Below the pieces are notes generated by a model. It had not been told where the DNA came from, made no database searches, and worked only from the letters and a program-made list of their open reading frames with translations. 64,000 nt of DNA. Source: UBA6059 sp040219045. GTDB lineage: Bacteria; Bacteroidota; Bacteroidia; Cytophagales; Cyclobacteriaceae. Shown piece after piece: positions 61,685 to 64,000 of this stretch. A program made the translations under genes and the position numbers. The stretch spans positions 4,898,001 to 4,962,000 of the forward strand of contig OZ245881.1 of assembly GCA_965229505.1 (NCBI GenBank). The letters run 5' to 3'. The first letter of the stretch is position 1. Each line of letters begins with the position of its first letter.

Positions 61685-64000
61685 CTATCTAATCTGTCTT
61701 AATAGCTCTTCGACAGCCTTCTCTATCTGCTGGTCTTTGTTGTTGACCACCTCATCGAAGGGGTTCTTCACTTCAATATCCGGCATGAGCTGTTTGTTTT
61801 CCAGGACATCTCCCGCGATATCTTTCACAGCCATATTCGGGATACCAAAGACCAGTCCGTTTTGTGTACGCTCCCACCACACAAAGCTGCAGGTACCTGG
61901 TACGGGCATCCCTACAAGTTTACCTATCTCCAGATCCTTATAACCCGCAGGTGTACAATGCGCATCGGAATAGTTACCTTCTCCTACCAGCATCACCGAT
62001 GGCTTGGTCCATCGTCGCTGAGACTCCTGACCGATGATACGCCCGTCGTTGCTTTCAAACTCCATGTACTTAGTACCACTGAGCCAGGTCGTCAGGTCAT
62101 CCACAAGATCGCCCCCTCCATTAAAGCGAGTGTCAACAATCAAGGCCTTCTTATCAACTTCTTCGCCCATAGCATCTTCCAAAAACTCCCTGAAGCTACG
62201 ATCACTCATATTGCGCACATGCATATAGCCTACCTGATCGTCAGAGAGCTCATGAACCATTTGACGATTGCGCTTGATCCAGCGCTGATAGTAAAGTTCA
62301 TTCTCAGCACCAAAGCTGATAGGCTTCACCCATTCTTTCCACCGATCACTGGATATCGGACTGTAAAGTGAGAGCAAAACAGGCTTATCAGCCTTCCGAT
62401 TGAGCAGCGCGTTGTAGTTCGCGTTAGCGTCAATGGATACCCCATCGATGGCTTCAATCACCACTCCCACGCTGATCTTTTTGTCCTTTTGGATGAGTGG
62501 ACTCCCTTCCATGATCTCTTTGATCCGAATACCATTACCTCTATAGCTTGGATCAAAAAATGCTCCTAATGCGGCAGTCGCATCCGCATCCCCCGATCTT
62601 TCTCTCCACCTGGCCCCAGTATGTGAGGCATTCAGCTCACCCAGCAGCTCACTGAGGAGGTCGCTAAAGTCAAAATCATTGTTGAGACCGGGAACGAACT
62701 GGCGATAATTGGCCACCATCATATCCCAATCCACTCCATGAAGGTCAGGGTCAAGGAATTTCTTCCTGACTTGCCGGGCAGCATGATCATAAATGTACAG
62801 GCGCTCGGCTGCCACGTCGAGTGCCATTTCCCCTCCAATACGTACTGGTTTTCCTTCATCAGATGACAAGTCAATTTTATCAATACCATCGTCGGTAGCG
62901 ACATAGAGCTGCTCTCCATCTTTGCTCAAGATGAGCATGCCCCCACCTTCTGAGTAGCTCCCTATTGATTTGGTTTCTTTGGTCCTCAAGTCGGTTTTCC
63001 ACAGTTCGGTCTTATCCTCTGCAGTTCCCAAATAGTAAAGGCTCTTGCTGTCCTTTGTCAGTTTTGCATCTGACAGGTAGGTTGAGAAAAGTGTAAGCCT
63101 TGCTTTTCGCTTGCTCAATCCCTCAAACTCAATCTTCACAGGTACGAGCTCTTCCTTCTTCTCTTCTTTGTCCTCTTCCGCTCCTTTTTTCGACTTCTTA
63201 TCCTTTTCTTCCTTTTCGTTTTCTTCTTCCTCTTCTTCCTTGTCTGCCAGCAATGTGGCTTCACCCTTACCTAACCGGTACTCATCGTATGCCTCCTGAG
63301 TTAGGAAATAGGCATATACATCCATTTCGAAACTACCTGTTTTGGCTACACTGTGTCCTCCATCCCTATCGGAAAACCAGTATAGCATCTTGCCATCTCT
63401 GGACCATTGAGGGTACTCGTCGTAAAACCCACTGGTGGTGAGATTCCTGATACCTCCTGTACCGTCCGACTTGATAATGCCGGTCTCGCTCACCCAATGT
63501 CCCTGAGGATTGAAAGTAATCGCAAACCACTTACCATCTGGGCTCCAACTGAAGTGTTGATCTCCATCTGCATAGGAGAAGTTGCTCGTACCATCATGGA
63601 TTTGAGTAACGGCTTTAGTCTCTAGGTTAATCTTCTTCAGTTTTATCCGCTCCTCAAGGAAGGCTACTTCTTTGCCGTCTGGTGAGAAGGCTGGTTGAAA
63701 CGTTTCGTACTCATTTGCAAGTAGCACTTCTTCTTTGAGCTCGAGCGCATTTGTGAAGTACTTCTCATCTTTTCCTGCAACCTTGATGAGGTACAAGTTC
63801 CAGCTATTGTTTCTTTCACCTGCAAAAACGAGCGACTTACCATCAGGACTAAAACTAAGGCTCCTTTCCTGCTCCGGTGTATTAGTTAATCTCCGGGTCA
63901 ACCCACCTTCGACCGTCGTAACGAACACTTCACCTCGATGGATAAAGGCCAGTTCCTTTCCGTTAGGTGATACATCCAATTCCGAGACATCACCGTCAAT
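61685..64000 (-). CDS. Tricorn-like S41 protease, 5' end cut off
   Basis: The last ~771 residues of a tricorn-type protease; the frame stays open to the right edge, so the true start is beyond it. The N-terminal part is a TolB/WD40-like beta propeller (FSPDGKSLVFAGERNN, FSPDGKEVAFLEERIKLKK), with a long acidic/basic insert (KEEEEEENEKEEKDKKSKKG). Then a PDZ domain (ISVGVVIEAIDGVSID, about 500-570) and an S41 protease core: ALIVDTRFNGGGDLVDDL and GEGNYSDAHCTPAGYK with the probable nucleophile Ser in NYSD. Such proteins degrade peptides, often outside the cytoplasm. The start of the window's right end lies inside the propeller. Confidence 0.9.
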   Translation of the reverse strand: MDGDVSELDVSPNGKELAFIHRGEVFVTTVEGGLTRRLTNTPEQERSLSFSPDGKSLVFAGERNNSWNLYLIKVAGKDEKYFTNALELKEEVLLANEYETFQPAFSPDGKEVAFLEERIKLKKINLETKAVTQIHDGTSNFSYADGDQHFSWSPDGKWFAITFNPQGHWVSETGIIKSDGTGGIRNLTTSGFYDEYPQWSRDGKMLYWFSDRDGGHSVAKTGSFEMDVYAYFLTQEAYDEYRLGKGEATLLADKEEEEEENEKEEKDKKSKKGAEEDKEEKKEELVPVKIEFEGLSKRKARLTLFSTYLSDAKLTKDSKSLYYLGTAEDKTELWKTDLRTKETKSIGSYSEGGGMLILSKDGEQLYVATDDGIDKIDLSSDEGKPVRIGGEMALDVAAERLYIYDHAARQVRKKFLDPDLHGVDWDMMVANYRQFVPGLNNDFDFSDLLSELLGELNASHTGARWRERSGDADATAALGAFFDPSYRGNGIRIKEIMEGSPLIQKDKKISVGVVIEAIDGVSIDANANYNALLNRKADKPVLLSLYSPISSDRWKEWVKPISFGAENELYYQRWIKRNRQMVHELSDDQVGYMHVRNMSDRSFREFLEDAMGEEVDKKALIVDTRFNGGGDLVDDLTTWLSGTKYMEFESNDGRIIGQESQRRWTKPSVMLVGEGNYSDAHCTPAGYKDLEIGKLVGMPVPGTCSFVWWERTQNGLVFGIPNMAVKDIAGDVLENKQLMPDIEVKNPFDEVVNNKDQQIEKAVEELLRQIR

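Noticed and set aside
1..64000. tRNA, rRNA, riboswitch or prophage signatures
   Set aside because: I looked through the gaps and saw no cloverleaf, rRNA-like stretch, integrase or phage structural gene; a dedicated tRNA/Rfam scan could still find something missed by eye.

Overview
The window looks like a chromosomal segment of a gliding or marine member of the Bacteroidota, most likely Cytophagales. The evidence is a PorP/SprF-OmpA protein, type IX secretion sorting domains of both kinds (gliding-motility type B and the short C-terminal type A), a LytTR regulator with a membrane domain, TPR sensor kinases, PadR/FtsX permease units, SatD and DUF6495-like proteins, and almost no Shine-Dalgarno sequences. 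I saw no rRNA, tRNA, CRISPR array, transposase or prophage gene. The genus cannot be fixed from sequence alone.

Layout. 1-11.2 kb is mostly metabolic: a cut-off threonine dehydratase and an aminotransferase, a LytTR regulator and a membrane protein, a Tat-exported M20 peptidase homologue with an altered active site, a DUF2911 protein, the ackA-pta acetate pair, a VOC lipoprotein, an SDR enzyme and a GNAT acetyltransferase. 11.2-17.9 kb is an accessory island: a type IIG restriction-modification enzyme, then an ARMT1-like (DUF89) damage-control phosphatase homologue and a three-helix membrane protein in tight succession. The restriction gene carries an in-frame DUF559 nuclease cassette bounded by identical hairpins. 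Its specificity region is visibly AT-richer than the rest.

18.1-22.5 kb encodes a PorP-OmpA outer-membrane protein and a secreted M43 metalloprotease. 22.7-30.1 kb appears to be one signalling locus: two paralogous exported proteins, a DUF3124 lipoprotein, a four-helix sensor-like membrane protein, a histidine kinase/NarL response-regulator pair and a cation/proton antiporter. Four 16-bp sites of the type CCGTAT-AAA-YACTGAT lie upstream of its transcription units. 30.2-34.8 kb holds a truncated hemoglobin, a gamma-glutamyltransferase, an aminotransferase and an MDR oxidoreductase. 34.8-41.4 kb contains two PadR-regulator/FtsX-permease units separated by two copies of a MITE-like repeat.

42-53.7 kb carries a second kinase/regulator pair, a decayed LamG gene and a giant secreted adhesin of about 2,600 residues ending in thirteen 45-residue Asp-rich repeats and a T9SS type A tail. 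53.9-64 kb has DUF2237, a TPR histidine kinase, DUF427, an EF-G paralogue with altered GTPase motifs, a DUF6495-like protein, SatD behind three evenly spaced palindromes, a membrane gene broken by one stop codon, TtcA and a cut-off tricorn-like protease.

The most promising novelty is the 11.6-17.9 kb island: the restriction enzyme linked to an ARMT1-like protein and a membrane protein, and the hairpin-bounded DUF559 cassette lying in frame inside a working-looking gene.
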